Source of the DNA: Pontivivens sp032464575
GTDB taxonomy: Bacteria; Pseudomonadota; Alphaproteobacteria; Rhodobacterales; Rhodobacteraceae
Length of the DNA stretch: 64,000 nucleotides
Reading direction: 5' to 3'
Assembly: GCA_032464575.1 (NCBI GenBank)
Contig: JAWDKM010000002.1
Coordinates: 310,001-374,000 of the forward strand
Shown: positions 46,605 to 54,280 of the stretch, in pieces
How the letters are laid out: every line of letters begins with the position of its first letter
Position numbering within the stretch: position 1 is the first letter of the stretch
The notes under the pieces: model-generated
Told to the model about the DNA's origin: nothing
What the model saw: the letters and a program-made list of their open reading frames with translations, nothing else
Database searches by the model: none
Made by a program: the position numbers and the translations under genes

Positions 46605-47392
46605 TCGGCCACCTCGGGTGCGGGGAGCAGCCGGCGATGCGCCAGCCAGCGCTGGCGGTAGGCATAGCGGGCAGAGCGGGCGACGTCGGTCTGGAAGCTC
46701 GCGTTGACGGTGGCCGCGACCACGGCTCCGGCAAGCGGGACGATCTGGGCGGCCTTCCGGCGGGCGAGGCTGACGCCGAGCTCGCGCGCCACGCGCTCGA
46801 CCACGCGATCCACCAGCCAGTCGGCACCCTCCCGGGCGGCCTCGGAGGCCGCGCCGCCGCCGAGGATACGCGCCATCCGGTTCACGCGCCCGATCGCATC
46901 GGCCCGGGCGGCGAGGCCGCCGGTTGCGGCAAGCTCCAATACTGCGAGACGGAAGGCCCGCTCATCCGGCCCGGTCCCGTCGAAGCCATAAGCGACCCCG
47001 GTCGCACGGACATTGCGCGCAGCGATCCCCAACGACGCTGGAATGTCGAGCGTCAGGCCGACGCCGCCCCACCAGCCGGCACCGGCGCCGGAGGCTGCGT
47101 TCAGCCCCATCGCCCAGCCCTGTGCCCGGACTGCGGCCGCATCGCAGGAGGCGATGTCGTCCGGATCGTGATCGGTCAGCTCGCTCGCCACGGTCAGTCC
47201 CGCCGCCCGGTCCGCGCCGTCCAGCGCCGCCCGTACCAGCCTCGGCGGCACGAGGCGCGAGATGACGGAGCCGATGGGCGCGGTCACGGCCTCCGCCCCC
47301 CGGCCCAGGCGGGTGGCGCGATGCGCCTCGAACGCGCGCTGCTCGTCGAGGACGCGGTCGAGCGCCTGCGGAAGGTTCCCGTCGTCACTCAT
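46601..47392 (-). CDS. EcsC-family protein
   Basis: A 263-residue protein of the EcsC family, rich in Ala and Gly, with no signal peptide and two or three moderately hydrophobic stretches (GLNAASGAGAGWWGGVGLTL and KAAQIVPLAGAVVAATVNAS). EcsC was named from a Bacillus ABC-transporter locus, but its function is not known. Its start overlaps the upstream LprI-like gene by 8 nt and its stop overlaps the next by 4 nt. Confidence 0.85.
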   Translation of the reverse strand: MSDDGNLPQALDRVLDEQRAFEAHRATRLGRGAEAVTAPIGSVISRLVPPRLVRAALDGADRAAGLTVASELTDHDPDDIASCDAAAVRAQGWAMGLNAASGAGAGWWGGVGLTLDIPASLGIAARNVRATGVAYGFDGTGPDERAFRLAVLELAATGGLAARADAIGRVNRMARILGGGAASEAAREGADWLVDRVVERVARELGVSLARRKAAQIVPLAGAVVAATVNASFQTDVARSARYAYRQRWLAHRRLLPAPEVAE

Positions 47393-47876
47393 CGTCGCGC
47401 CCCTGGGTGGAAAGGTAGAGCGCCTGCTCCCCGGTCAGCCGCATCAGGCATTCGAGCGTTGCCGGCCCGCCGCCGGTGCCGCCGCCCCACTGGACGCGTT
47501 CGAAATCGCAGGTCGCATCGCGGAAGGCGATCCACTGCCGCTGCATCTCGCGAAGCGGCGGTGCGAGACGCGGCGCGGCGCTGTCCAACGTGTCCAGTTC
47601 GGCATCGGCGGACGCCGCCACGGACTGCAATCGGGCATATTCTGCATTCAGGCGCGTGTCCCAGTAGGCACGCTCCGCATCGAGGCAGCCGCCCATGCCG
47701 ACGGTCGTTTCGCCGCCCTCGGTGTCCTTCATGCAGTCGCTGGCGGAACGGCCGATGCAGCTTCTCTGCTCGTCCTCCGCCACGATACCGAGGCATTGCT
47801 CCGTCATCTCCGGGTCGAAGACGACGTCCTGCGCAGCGGCCGGCATCGCCAGCAGCAAGATCAGAAGCCACCTCAT
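47385..47876 (-). CDS. LprI-family (DUF1311) periplasmic protein, second copy
   Basis: A 163-residue secreted protein (signal MRWLLILLLAMPAAA) with the same core as the gene at 46194: CLDAERAYWDTRLNAEYARL and QRQWIAFRDATC. It has additional cysteines in its N-terminal part (CLGIVAEDEQRSCIG, CMKD). The two LprI genes share a pattern, though they differ too much to be a recent duplication. It overlaps the flavodoxin-family gene by 4 nt. Confidence 0.85.
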   Translation of the reverse strand: MRWLLILLLAMPAAAQDVVFDPEMTEQCLGIVAEDEQRSCIGRSASDCMKDTEGGETTVGMGGCLDAERAYWDTRLNAEYARLQSVAASADAELDTLDSAAPRLAPPLREMQRQWIAFRDATCDFERVQWGGGTGGGPATLECLMRLTGEQALYLSTQGRDDE

Positions 47877-48634
47877 GCGCGATGCTCCGGGTTCTCGTAG
47901 TCGAAGCGACAGCCGGCCTTCCACGCCTCGCGGTCGTTGCCGTGGCTGGGGATGCCGCCCGCGTCCTTCAGCATCTTTGCCAAATGCATCAGGTTCCACG
48001 TCATGATCGTGGTGTTGCGCTGGGTGAAGTCGTTGCCGAAGCCCGCGCGGGAGCCGTCGTCGAGTTCGTCGCCATAGGATGGCCCCGGCCCCGCCTCGCC
48101 GATCCAGCCGCAATCCGCCTGGGGCGGGATCGTGAGGCCCAGGTGGTTGAGGGCGAAGGCCATGGTCATCGCCGCGTGCTTGATCCCGTCCTCGTTGCCG
48201 GTGATCACACAGCCGCCGACCTTGTTGTAGAAGATGCTCTGTCCACGGTCGTTGAGCAGACCCGACATGCCGTAGAGCCGTTCGATCAGGACACGGCAGA
48301 TCGAGCTTTCCTCGCCCAGCCAGAGCGGCGTGCCGATGACGAGGATGTCTGCCTTCAGCACCCGCTCCCAGATTGCCGGCCACTCGTCGGCCAGGTGGCC
48401 GTGCTCGGTCATGTCGGGATAGACGCCTGGCGGCACGGTGCGGGAGGCCATATGGACATGCTCTACCGCCACGCCGTTCCTCTCCATCATCTCGGCCACG
48501 ACGTTGAGCAGGAGCTTGGTATGGCTTTCCTCCTCCACCCGCTTGAGCGTGGTGTTGAAGAGCATGGCGGACAGCCCCGAGAAGTCGGTGGTGTTGCTGT
48601 CGCAGAGCGCGGTTTGCCGGGCGTTGAGCGTCAC
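47873..48634 (-). CDS. Flavodoxin-family NAD(P)H oxidoreductase
   Basis: A 253-residue flavodoxin-fold protein of the NADPH-dependent FMN reductase/WrbA type. The phosphate-binding loop region is SNTTDFSGLSAML near the N-terminus. ADILVIGTPLWLGEESS and KVGGCVITGNEDG are the typical strands around FMN. It would carry FMN and reduce quinones or similar acceptors. Both ends overlap neighbours by 4 nt in the accessory stretch of the liu cluster. Confidence 0.82.
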   Translation of the reverse strand: MTLNARQTALCDSNTTDFSGLSAMLFNTTLKRVEEESHTKLLLNVVAEMMERNGVAVEHVHMASRTVPPGVYPDMTEHGHLADEWPAIWERVLKADILVIGTPLWLGEESSICRVLIERLYGMSGLLNDRGQSIFYNKVGGCVITGNEDGIKHAAMTMAFALNHLGLTIPPQADCGWIGEAGPGPSYGDELDDGSRAGFGNDFTQRNTTIMTWNLMHLAKMLKDAGGIPSHGNDREAWKAGCRFDYENPEHRA

Positions 48635-49047
48635 TGCGCCGCCCCCGCACGCAAGGATCGGGAGCGCAGATCGGCGGTGCTGCGCGTCAGGATCGACACT
48701 TCGCAGGAGCGGCGGGCGCTGCCGTTGAGATCACCGCACACCTCGTTGAGGGTGCCGCGCACCTGGCCGCGGGCCACGCGGGGAGCGAGGCCGGCGCCAC
48801 CCGACATCTCATCGACGAGCAGGCCCTGCCACATGACGCTTTCCCGCGTTCGGCAGGCGTCGGCGACGCTGTCCTCGTCGCATTGCTCGATGAGATCGTT
48901 GTAGCAGGTCCACGCGCCCGTGCCGTCGACCTGCTGGATGCAGGTGTCGCGTGCGGCGAGGTCGGGACGGGTGTCGGTGATCTGGAACTGCGCGGCGGCC
49001 GGCAGGGCGATGATGCAGGCGGCGGCGCAGGGGGCGAGGGGACTCAT
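48631..49047 (-). CDS. Small secreted Cys-containing protein, distant LprI-like
   Basis: A 138-residue protein with a signal peptide (MSPLAPCAAACIIALPAAA) and about six cysteines in the mature part (TCIQQ, WTCYND, QCDEDS, ACRTRE, VCGDL, SCEV). Its pattern (CRTRESVMWQGLLVDEM) echoes the LprI core but lacks the LNAEY motif. It heads the block of five accessory genes after ivd. Function unknown. Confidence 0.7.
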   Translation of the reverse strand: MSPLAPCAAACIIALPAAAQFQITDTRPDLAARDTCIQQVDGTGAWTCYNDLIEQCDEDSVADACRTRESVMWQGLLVDEMSGGAGLAPRVARGQVRGTLNEVCGDLNGSARRSCEVSILTRSTADLRSRSLRAGAAQ

Positions 49048-49372
49048 CGAAATGCCTCCTGAGTGACGACCGGCGGTAGCGGTCCGGCCTCCCCTCAAGA
49101 TAGGTCTTCGACGCCGATCCGCGAAGTCTTGCCGCGGGCGGCGTCTCGTTCCGCCGGCGCCTTTGCCTGAATCCGACGAATCCCGTGGTTCACGACGGGG
49201 ATGACAGGAGTGCGAAGCGCGGGCCGGATGATATCCGAAACGATGGGCCGCTTCGACCGCCGCGATTGCAACCGAAACGACACCGGCACCCGCCCGGTCC
49301 AACCCCGCACGGCTCCAGTACAACTGGCCCTGCAAAGTGCCGGGGGACTGGATGGCGAAGCCTTCCATCGGA
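49048..49372. other. 325-nt gap between ivd and the accessory genes
   Basis: No convincing gene, RNA or repeat in this stretch. Codon statistics on both strands look random, with only short open frames. It probably contains the 3' end of the ivd transcript and the promoter of the accessory block (48631-46194). A weak 5-bp hairpin CTTCG/CGAAG near 49106-49126 is the only structure I see. Confidence 0.5.
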
Positions 49373-50536
49373 TCAGGCCGTGGCCTTCATCAGTTCGCGG
49401 CCGCAGAGCATCCGGCGGATCTCGGAGGTGCCTGCGCCGATCTCCATCAGCTTGGCGTCGCGCATGATGCGGCTGAGTGGCGAATCGTTCAGGAAGCCCG
49501 CGCCGCCCATGGCCTGCACACCCTGGATCGCGGCGAGCATCGCCTGTTCGGAGCAGTAGAGCACGCAGGCCGCCGCGTCCTGCCGCGTGACCTCGCCCCG
49601 GTCGCAGGCGGCGGCGACGGCGTAGAGGTAGGCGCGTGCCGTATTCATCGACGTGTAGAGATCCGCGATCTTTGCCTGCATGAGCTGGAAGTCCCCGATC
49701 GGCTGCCCGAACTGCTTGCGCTCGTGCATGTAGGGCATGACGTGATCGAGGATCGCGTGCATGATCCCGACCCCGATCCCAGACAACACCACGCGTTCGT
49801 AGTCGAGGCCGGACATCAGGACGTTCACGCCTTTGCCCTCTTCGCCCAGGATGTTCTCGAACGGCACCTCCACATCCTCGAAGATCAGTTCGGCGGTGTT
49901 GGAGCCGCGCATGCCGAGCTTGTCGAAATGCGGACCGACGGAGAAACCGGTCATCTCCTTCTCGATCAGGAAGGCGGTGATGCCCTTGGGTCCGGCCTCC
50001 GGATCGGTCTTCGCGTAGACGACGAGCGTCGAGGCGTCGGGGGAGTTTGTGATCCAGTACTTGTTGCCGTTCAGGATGAAGCGGTCGTTGCGCTTCTCGG
50101 CCTTCAGGCTCATCGACACGACGTCGGAGCCGGCGCCCGCCTCGGACATGGCGAGGGAGCCGACATGCTCGCCCGAGATCAGTTTCGGCAAGTACTTCGC
50201 CTTCTGCTCGGCATTGCCGTTCAGGGAGATCTGGTTGACGCAGAGGTTGGAATGCGCGCCGTAGCTGAGGGAGACGGAGGCGCTGGCCCGCGCGATCTCC
50301 TCCACCGCCACGGAATGGGCGAGGTAGCCCATGCCCGCGCCGCCATCCTCCTCCGGCACGGTGATGCCGTGCAGGCCGAGCTCGCCCATCTCGGTCCAGA
50401 GCTCATTCGGGAACAGGTTGTCGGCGTCGATCTTCGCGGCCATCGGCGCGACGCGGTCCTGCGCCCAGCGGTGGACCATCTCGCGCAGGGCCCCGACCTC
50501 TTCGCCCAGCGCGAAGTTCATGGATGCGTGGAACAT
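49373..50536 (-). CDS. ivd: Isovaleryl-CoA dehydrogenase
   Basis: A 387-residue acyl-CoA dehydrogenase that oxidises isovaleryl-CoA to 3-methylcrotonyl-CoA, the first dedicated step of leucine breakdown. It has the FAD motif MSEAGAGSDVVSM and WITNSPDA. The catalytic Glu expected of isovaleryl-CoA dehydrogenases falls in SGLDYERVVLSGIGVG, and the C-terminal QAMGGAGFLND is typical. Two ATGs lie in tandem (50539 and 50536) after GGGAGGAT; I take the second for spacing. The ribosome-binding site and first ATG are inside a 12-bp inverted repeat. Confidence 0.95.
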   Translation of the reverse strand: MFHASMNFALGEEVGALREMVHRWAQDRVAPMAAKIDADNLFPNELWTEMGELGLHGITVPEEDGGAGMGYLAHSVAVEEIARASASVSLSYGAHSNLCVNQISLNGNAEQKAKYLPKLISGEHVGSLAMSEAGAGSDVVSMSLKAEKRNDRFILNGNKYWITNSPDASTLVVYAKTDPEAGPKGITAFLIEKEMTGFSVGPHFDKLGMRGSNTAELIFEDVEVPFENILGEEGKGVNVLMSGLDYERVVLSGIGVGIMHAILDHVMPYMHERKQFGQPIGDFQLMQAKIADLYTSMNTARAYLYAVAAACDRGEVTRQDAAACVLYCSEQAMLAAIQGVQAMGGAGFLNDSPLSRIMRDAKLMEIGAGTSEIRRMLCGRELMKATA

Positions 50537-50577
50537 CATATCCTCCCGTGCGGTCGTTGCCGCGTCGGGAGGATATG
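50537..50577 (-). promoter_or_regulatory. Inverted repeat covering the ivd ribosome-binding site
   Basis: CATATCCTCCCG (50537-50548) and CGGGAGGATATG (50566-50577) are perfect 12-bp complements with a 17-nt centre. In the ivd mRNA the 3' arm contains the Shine-Dalgarno GGGAGGAT and the first ATG, so the hairpin would hide the start of translation. Confidence 0.75.
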
Positions 50578-50589
50578 AACACATGTTCA
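50576..50589. promoter_or_regulatory. Short palindrome upstream of ivd
   Basis: TGAACA and TGTTCA with a 2-nt centre (50576-50589) form a 6-bp inverted repeat overlapping the outer end of the ribosome-site repeat by two bases. It has the size of a TetR- or GntR-type operator and could bind the regulator of the liu cluster; no such regulator gene is in the window. Confidence 0.45.
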
Positions 50590-50611
50590 GTTTCGAGGCA
50601 AGCGCGGCGCG

Positions 50612-51076
50612 TCAGCGCAGAACGGCGTCGAGCCGGGAATAGCTCATCTCCAGCCCGCCGGGCATCTGCTGGAGCATCATGTCCCTTGCCTCCTGCGACT
50701 GGTAGGTGATGACCATCTCGACGCGGGTTCCCGCCCCCTCGGCGGTGAAGGTCGTCACGACGCCCGTGTCGGTCGCGCCGGGAATGTCGAAAAGCTCGGT
50801 GTGGACCATCCGGTGCGGCGGGTCGCACTCGGTCACGGTGCCTTGCAGGCCGAAGCCCTCCCCGTCCTGATTCTCCCAGCGGTAGCGGACGGACGCGCCG
50901 ACCTCGGGCGCGATCTCGCAGACCGTCATGGTCCAGCCGTCGGGGCCCGTCAGCCAGGTCTCGACGATGACCGGGGTCGTGAACGCCTCGAACACGCGCT
51001 CGGGCGGGGCCTTGAAATGGCGGGCGACGTGGATCTCGCGATCACCGACCGCCTTGGCCGTCAGGGTGTCGAGCAT
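50612..51076 (-). CDS. SRPBCC/AHSA1-domain protein
   Basis: A 154-residue START-like (SRPBCC, activator-of-Hsp90-ATPase-like) protein. It begins DREIHVARHFKAPPERVFEAFT and ends with the typical GGLEMSYSRLDAVL, a fold that binds a hydrophobic ligand in a groove. It starts 1 nt after the ArsR gene stop; ArsR-SRPBCC pairs are common and are thought to be ligand-responsive, but no ligand is known. Confidence 0.9.
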   Translation of the reverse strand: MLDTLTAKAVGDREIHVARHFKAPPERVFEAFTTPVIVETWLTGPDGWTMTVCEIAPEVGASVRYRWENQDGEGFGLQGTVTECDPPHRMVHTELFDIPGATDTGVVTTFTAEGAGTRVEMVITYQSQEARDMMLQQMPGGLEMSYSRLDAVLR

Positions 51077-51077
51077 G

Positions 51078-51398
51078 TCAGTCCTCCTCTCGAGGCTCCG
51101 CCAGGATCGCGTCGAGGCGTTGGAAGTTCTGCGCGAGTACCTGCCGGTAGCGCTCGAGCCAGACATCGAGTTCGGCCAGCGCCTGCGGCTCCAGCCGGGC
51201 CGGGCGGCGCTGTGCGTCCACCCGGCGGGAAATCAGGCCGGCCTCCTCCAGCACCTTCAGGTGGCGGGAGACCGCGGGCTGGCTGATCGCGAAGGGCGCG
51301 GCCAGCTCACCGGCCGTCGCCTCCCCCTCCGCCAGCCGCTCCAGGATCGCGCGACGGGTCGGGTCGGCGAGGGCGGCGAAGGTGGCATCGAGCGGCAT
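51078..51398 (-). CDS. ArsR-family transcriptional regulator
   Basis: A 106-residue winged-helix repressor of the ArsR family. It opens ALADPTRRAILERLAEGEAT and its recognition region is ISQPAVSRHLKVLEEAGLI. It has no cysteines, so it is not a metal sensor and more likely belongs to the SRPBCC-linked type. An AT-rich imperfect palindrome lies in its 48-nt upstream gap. It is co-transcribed with the SRPBCC gene. Confidence 0.92.
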   Translation of the reverse strand: MPLDATFAALADPTRRAILERLAEGEATAGELAAPFAISQPAVSRHLKVLEEAGLISRRVDAQRRPARLEPQALAELDVWLERYRQVLAQNFQRLDAILAEPREED

Positions 51399-51412
51399 AA
51401 CCGATTCCTTAA

Positions 51413-51433
51413 TTAATCATAATGTTATATTAA
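51413..51433. promoter_or_regulatory. AT-rich palindrome upstream of arsR-like gene
   Basis: TTAATCATAA and TTATATTAA flank TG (51413-51433), an inverted repeat with one bulged base. A perfect TTAATTAA overlaps it at 51409-51416. The whole block is AT-only in a GC-rich genome and is likely the promoter and autorepressor site. Confidence 0.55.
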
Positions 51434-51446
51434 GTCTCCGCGAAGT

Positions 51447-52391
51447 TCAATCCAGAAAGCTGCGGATCGCGTCCGCCGTCCGGTCCGGCGCCTCCTCCAT
51501 CGGCAGGTGGCCGATCCCGTCGAAGATCACGACCTCCGCCTGCGGCAGCCGCTCGGCGAAGGTCCGGGCGGCGGATGGCAGGACGAACTGATCCTCCGCA
51601 CCCCAGATCACGAGAACCGGCACCTCGATCTGCCCGATCCGGTCGGCCATCTCCGGCTCCCGCTCCGCATTGGCGGAGACGATGGCGGCGCGGCGGTTAC
51701 CGGGATAGCGGATCAGCTCCCAGTAGCGGTCCACCATGGCGTCATCGATGATCGAGGTGACGGAAACGCTCGCCTCCAGCGAGCTCTCCACTAGCGGGCG
51801 CGGGGTGATATTGGTCAGCAGCCAGCCCCCGACACGCGTGTCCAGCAGCTCGAAGACGAAGCTCGACGGCGGCTCCGGGTCGTCGTCGCGCCGCGGCATG
51901 CCCGAGGAGGCGATCAGCACCAGCCCTGCCACCCTCTCCGGCCGCGATAGGGCATAGCGCCAGGAGACCCAGCCTCCGAAGGAATTGCCGACGAGCACGG
52001 CCTGCTCGATCCCCAGATCGTCGAGAACGGCATCCACGGCTTGCGCATTCCCCTCCGCCGAATAGTCGTCCTGCGGATGCGGCCCGGTCAGCCCGTGCCC
52101 CGGCAGATCGAGGGAGACTAGGTGGTAGCCACCCAGCCGCTCCGCCAGCGGCTCCCACGTATGCAGGGAGGAGTTGGAACCGTGGAGCATGACCAGCGCC
52201 GGGTCCGCCGGATCACCGGAGCTGCGGTAGTGGACCCGCAGGCCGTCCGCGCCGTCGGCGAAGCGCGCCTGCGCGCCGCCATACTTCGCCAGCATCTCCG
52301 CCGGATCGGTGTCCGGCGTGCGCAAAAGGAACAGCGCCGCTGCTAGCAGAACCACGAGCGCCAGCAGCACCCGGCCCGTCCATTTCAGCAT
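51447..52391 (-). CDS. Alpha/beta hydrolase with N-terminal membrane anchor
   Basis: A 314-residue serine hydrolase. Residues 5-25 (LVVLLAAALFLL core) are a single membrane segment that would leave the catalytic domain in the periplasm. The fold carries VMLHGSNSSLHTWE, the nucleophile elbow GNSFGGW, an Asp in WGAEDQFVLP and a His in IGHLPMEEAP. Its substrate is unknown. It is divergent from hisB across a 66-nt region with a 16-bp palindrome. Confidence 0.9.
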   Translation of the reverse strand: MLKWTGRVLLALVVLLAAALFLLRTPDTDPAEMLAKYGGAQARFADGADGLRVHYRSSGDPADPALVMLHGSNSSLHTWEPLAERLGGYHLVSLDLPGHGLTGPHPQDDYSAEGNAQAVDAVLDDLGIEQAVLVGNSFGGWVSWRYALSRPERVAGLVLIASSGMPRRDDDPEPPSSFVFELLDTRVGGWLLTNITPRPLVESSLEASVSVTSIIDDAMVDRYWELIRYPGNRRAAIVSANAEREPEMADRIGQIEVPVLVIWGAEDQFVLPSAARTFAERLPQAEVVIFDGIGHLPMEEAPDRTADAIRSFLD

Positions 52392-52420
52392 CGCACGCTC
52401 CCTTCCCACCGGCTCCGCCT

Positions 52421-52436
52421 TGCCCTTATAAGGGCA
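52421..52436. promoter_or_regulatory. 16-bp perfect palindrome between hydrolase gene and hisB
   Basis: TGCCCTTATAAGGGCA is identical to its reverse complement. It sits 22 nt before hisB and 30 nt before the hydrolase ATG. Its centre holds TATAAG on both strands, so it may supply a -10 element to both divergent promoters, or serve as an operator. Confidence 0.6.
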
Positions 52437-52457
52437 CGTCACGAAGGGAAGAAAGCG

Positions 52458-53045
52458 ATGCGCACTGCGACCATCACCCGCAAGACGGCGGAGACGGACA
52501 TCACCGTCGAGATCGATCTCGACGGCACCGGGGCCTATGACAACCGGACGGGTGTGGGCTTCTTCGACCACATGCTCGACCAGCTCGCGCGCCACGCGCT
52601 GATCGACATGAAGGTCCGTTGCGAGGGTGATCTGCACATCGACGACCATCACACGGTGGAGGATGTCGGCATCGCGCTCGGCCAGGCGCTGAGCGAGGCG
52701 ATGGGCGAGAAGCGCGGGATGGTGCGCTACGGCTCCTGCCTTCTGCCGATGGACGACACGCTGGTGCGCGCGGCGCTGGACCTGTCCGGACGCCCCTATC
52801 TGGTGTGGAAGGTCGACTTCACCGCACCTGCCATCAAGAGCTTCGATACGGAGCTGGTGCGCGAGTTCTTCCAGGCGTTCAGCACCCATGGCGGGATCAC
52901 GCTGCATGTCGAGAAGCTCGACGGCATCAACTCCCACCACATCGCCGAGGCCGCGTTCAAGGCGGTCGCCCGGGCGCTGCGCGACGCGCTGGAGACCGAC
53001 CCGCGCAAGGCCGACGCGATCCCGTCGACGAAGGGCACGCTGTGA
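52458..53045 (+). CDS. hisB: Imidazoleglycerol-phosphate dehydratase
   Basis: A 195-residue monofunctional HisB, which dehydrates imidazole-glycerol phosphate in histidine synthesis. The manganese-binding repeats are seen as GFFDHMLDQLARHA, IDDHHTVEDVGIALG and the second-half pair NSHHIAEAAFKA. It lacks the phosphatase domain of enterobacterial HisB, as expected for this group. Overlaps hisH by 4 nt (GTGA). Confidence 0.97.
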   Translation: MRTATITRKTAETDITVEIDLDGTGAYDNRTGVGFFDHMLDQLARHALIDMKVRCEGDLHIDDHHTVEDVGIALGQALSEAMGEKRGMVRYGSCLLPMDDTLVRAALDLSGRPYLVWKVDFTAPAIKSFDTELVREFFQAFSTHGGITLHVEKLDGINSHHIAEAAFKAVARALRDALETDPRKADAIPSTKGTL

Positions 53046-53677
53046 CCTGCGCGATCATCGACTACGACAGCGGCAATCTGCACTCCGCCCAGAAGGCGTT
53101 CGAGCGGATGCGGCGCGAGGTCGGCGGGCCGGAGGTCGTGGTGACCTCCGATCCGGAGGTCGTGCGGAGAGCCCAGCGCATCGTCCTGCCCGGCGTCGGC
53201 GCCTTCGCCGATTGCCGCCGCGGGCTTCTGGCGGTCGCGGGCATGTATGAGGTGATCGAGGAGCGGGTGCAGGCGGGCACGCCCTTCATGGGGATCTGCG
53301 TCGGCATGCAGCTTCTGGCCACCGTGGGGCGGGAGTTCGGCGACACGCCGGGCTTCGACTGGATCGGCGGCGCGATCACGCATCTGGAGCCGGCGGACCC
53401 TTCGCTTAAGGTGCCGCATATGGGCTGGAACGAGCTGAAGATCACGCAGCCCCACCCGATCCTCGCCGGGATCGAGGACGGGGCGCACGCCTATTTCGTG
53501 CACTCCTTCCACATGTCGCTCGATGATCCGGAGCATCTGCTCGCCACCGTCGACTATGGCGGCCCGGTCACCGCGGCCATCGGGCGGGACAACCTCTTCG
53601 GCACGCAGTTCCATCCGGAGAAGAGCCAGAAGACGGGCCTGACCGCCATCGGCAACTTCCTCAACTGGACGCCCTGA
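53042..53677 (+). CDS. hisH: Imidazole glycerol phosphate synthase, glutaminase subunit
   Basis: A 211-residue class I glutamine amidotransferase that feeds ammonia to HisF. The nucleophile Cys is in GICVGMQLL, and the His-x-Glu pair is in FGTQFHPEKSQ. It starts at GTG 53042, inside the hisB stop. A terminator-like hairpin follows at once, so hisA is transcribed separately. Confidence 0.96.
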   Translation: MTCAIIDYDSGNLHSAQKAFERMRREVGGPEVVVTSDPEVVRRAQRIVLPGVGAFADCRRGLLAVAGMYEVIEERVQAGTPFMGICVGMQLLATVGREFGDTPGFDWIGGAITHLEPADPSLKVPHMGWNELKITQPHPILAGIEDGAHAYFVHSFHMSLDDPEHLLATVDYGGPVTAAIGRDNLFGTQFHPEKSQKTGLTAIGNFLNWTP

Positions 53678-53683
53678 AACGAC

Positions 53684-53715
53684 GAAGGCGGAGCACGCGG
53701 CCCCGCCTTCTTCTC
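53684..53715. terminator. Terminator after hisH
   Basis: GAAGGCGG (53684-53691) pairs with CCGCCTTC (53703-53710), followed by TTCTCT. It lies between hisH and the convergent DUF2147 gene and can serve both. Confidence 0.7.
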
Positions 53716-53735
53716 TGTCCAAGCGGCGGACATCG

Positions 53736-54134
53736 TTAGTTGATGCGGGTCCAGGTCTGCGAGCGGCAGATGAACAGCACGCAGCCCGAGACCTCCAGCG
53801 CGTCACCGCCCTGAAGCTCCATGGTCGAGCGGTATTCCTTGTCCTGATCCGGGGCCCAGATCGTGCCGTTGTTCCAGCTCGACGAGCCATTGGGCTCCAT
53901 GCCCCAGATGATGGGCTTGCCGACGATGTCGGCATTGGTCGGCGTCCCGTCCGCCTCGAACGCGCCGCGGATGACGCCGCAGCGCTGGTCGGTCGCGCCC
54001 TGGCAGGGCGCGATCTGGACGTGGACATAGCTTCCCGTTTCGCTCGGCTGCGACTGCCATAGGCCCTGCGCATCCTGCGCTTCGGCGGTCATTGGCACGG
54101 CTGCAAGGGTGGCCGCAAGGATCGTGCGCTTCAT
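53736..54134 (-). CDS. DUF2147 periplasmic protein
   Basis: A 132-residue secreted protein (signal MKRTILAATLAAVPMTAEAQ) with the DUF2147 core. It starts GLWQSQPSETGSYVHVQIAPC and contains GKPIIWGM and the C-terminal LEVSGCVLFICRSQTWTR, with four cysteines that may pair. Function unknown. Its place between hisH and hisA on the opposite strand is recurrent in Rhodobacterales. Confidence 0.88.
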   Translation of the reverse strand: MKRTILAATLAAVPMTAEAQDAQGLWQSQPSETGSYVHVQIAPCQGATDQRCGVIRGAFEADGTPTNADIVGKPIIWGMEPNGSSSWNNGTIWAPDQDKEYRSTMELQGGDALEVSGCVLFICRSQTWTRIN

Positions 54135-54280
54135 GGTCGTCTCCCCAAATTTTATATCTTTCGGCAGAGAGTTGGACGTGGGCCGCGCGGGGTCAATGGT
54201 GACGTCGCTGTCCCGATGCTTTGCATTGGAGCGATCTTGGCGATAGGAGCGGAGCGCCAAACCTGCCGGAGACCCAGCCC

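Noticed and set aside
46637..48904. 755-residue open frame on the plus strand
   Set aside because: Antisense of five overlapping minus-strand genes that have signal peptides and family motifs.
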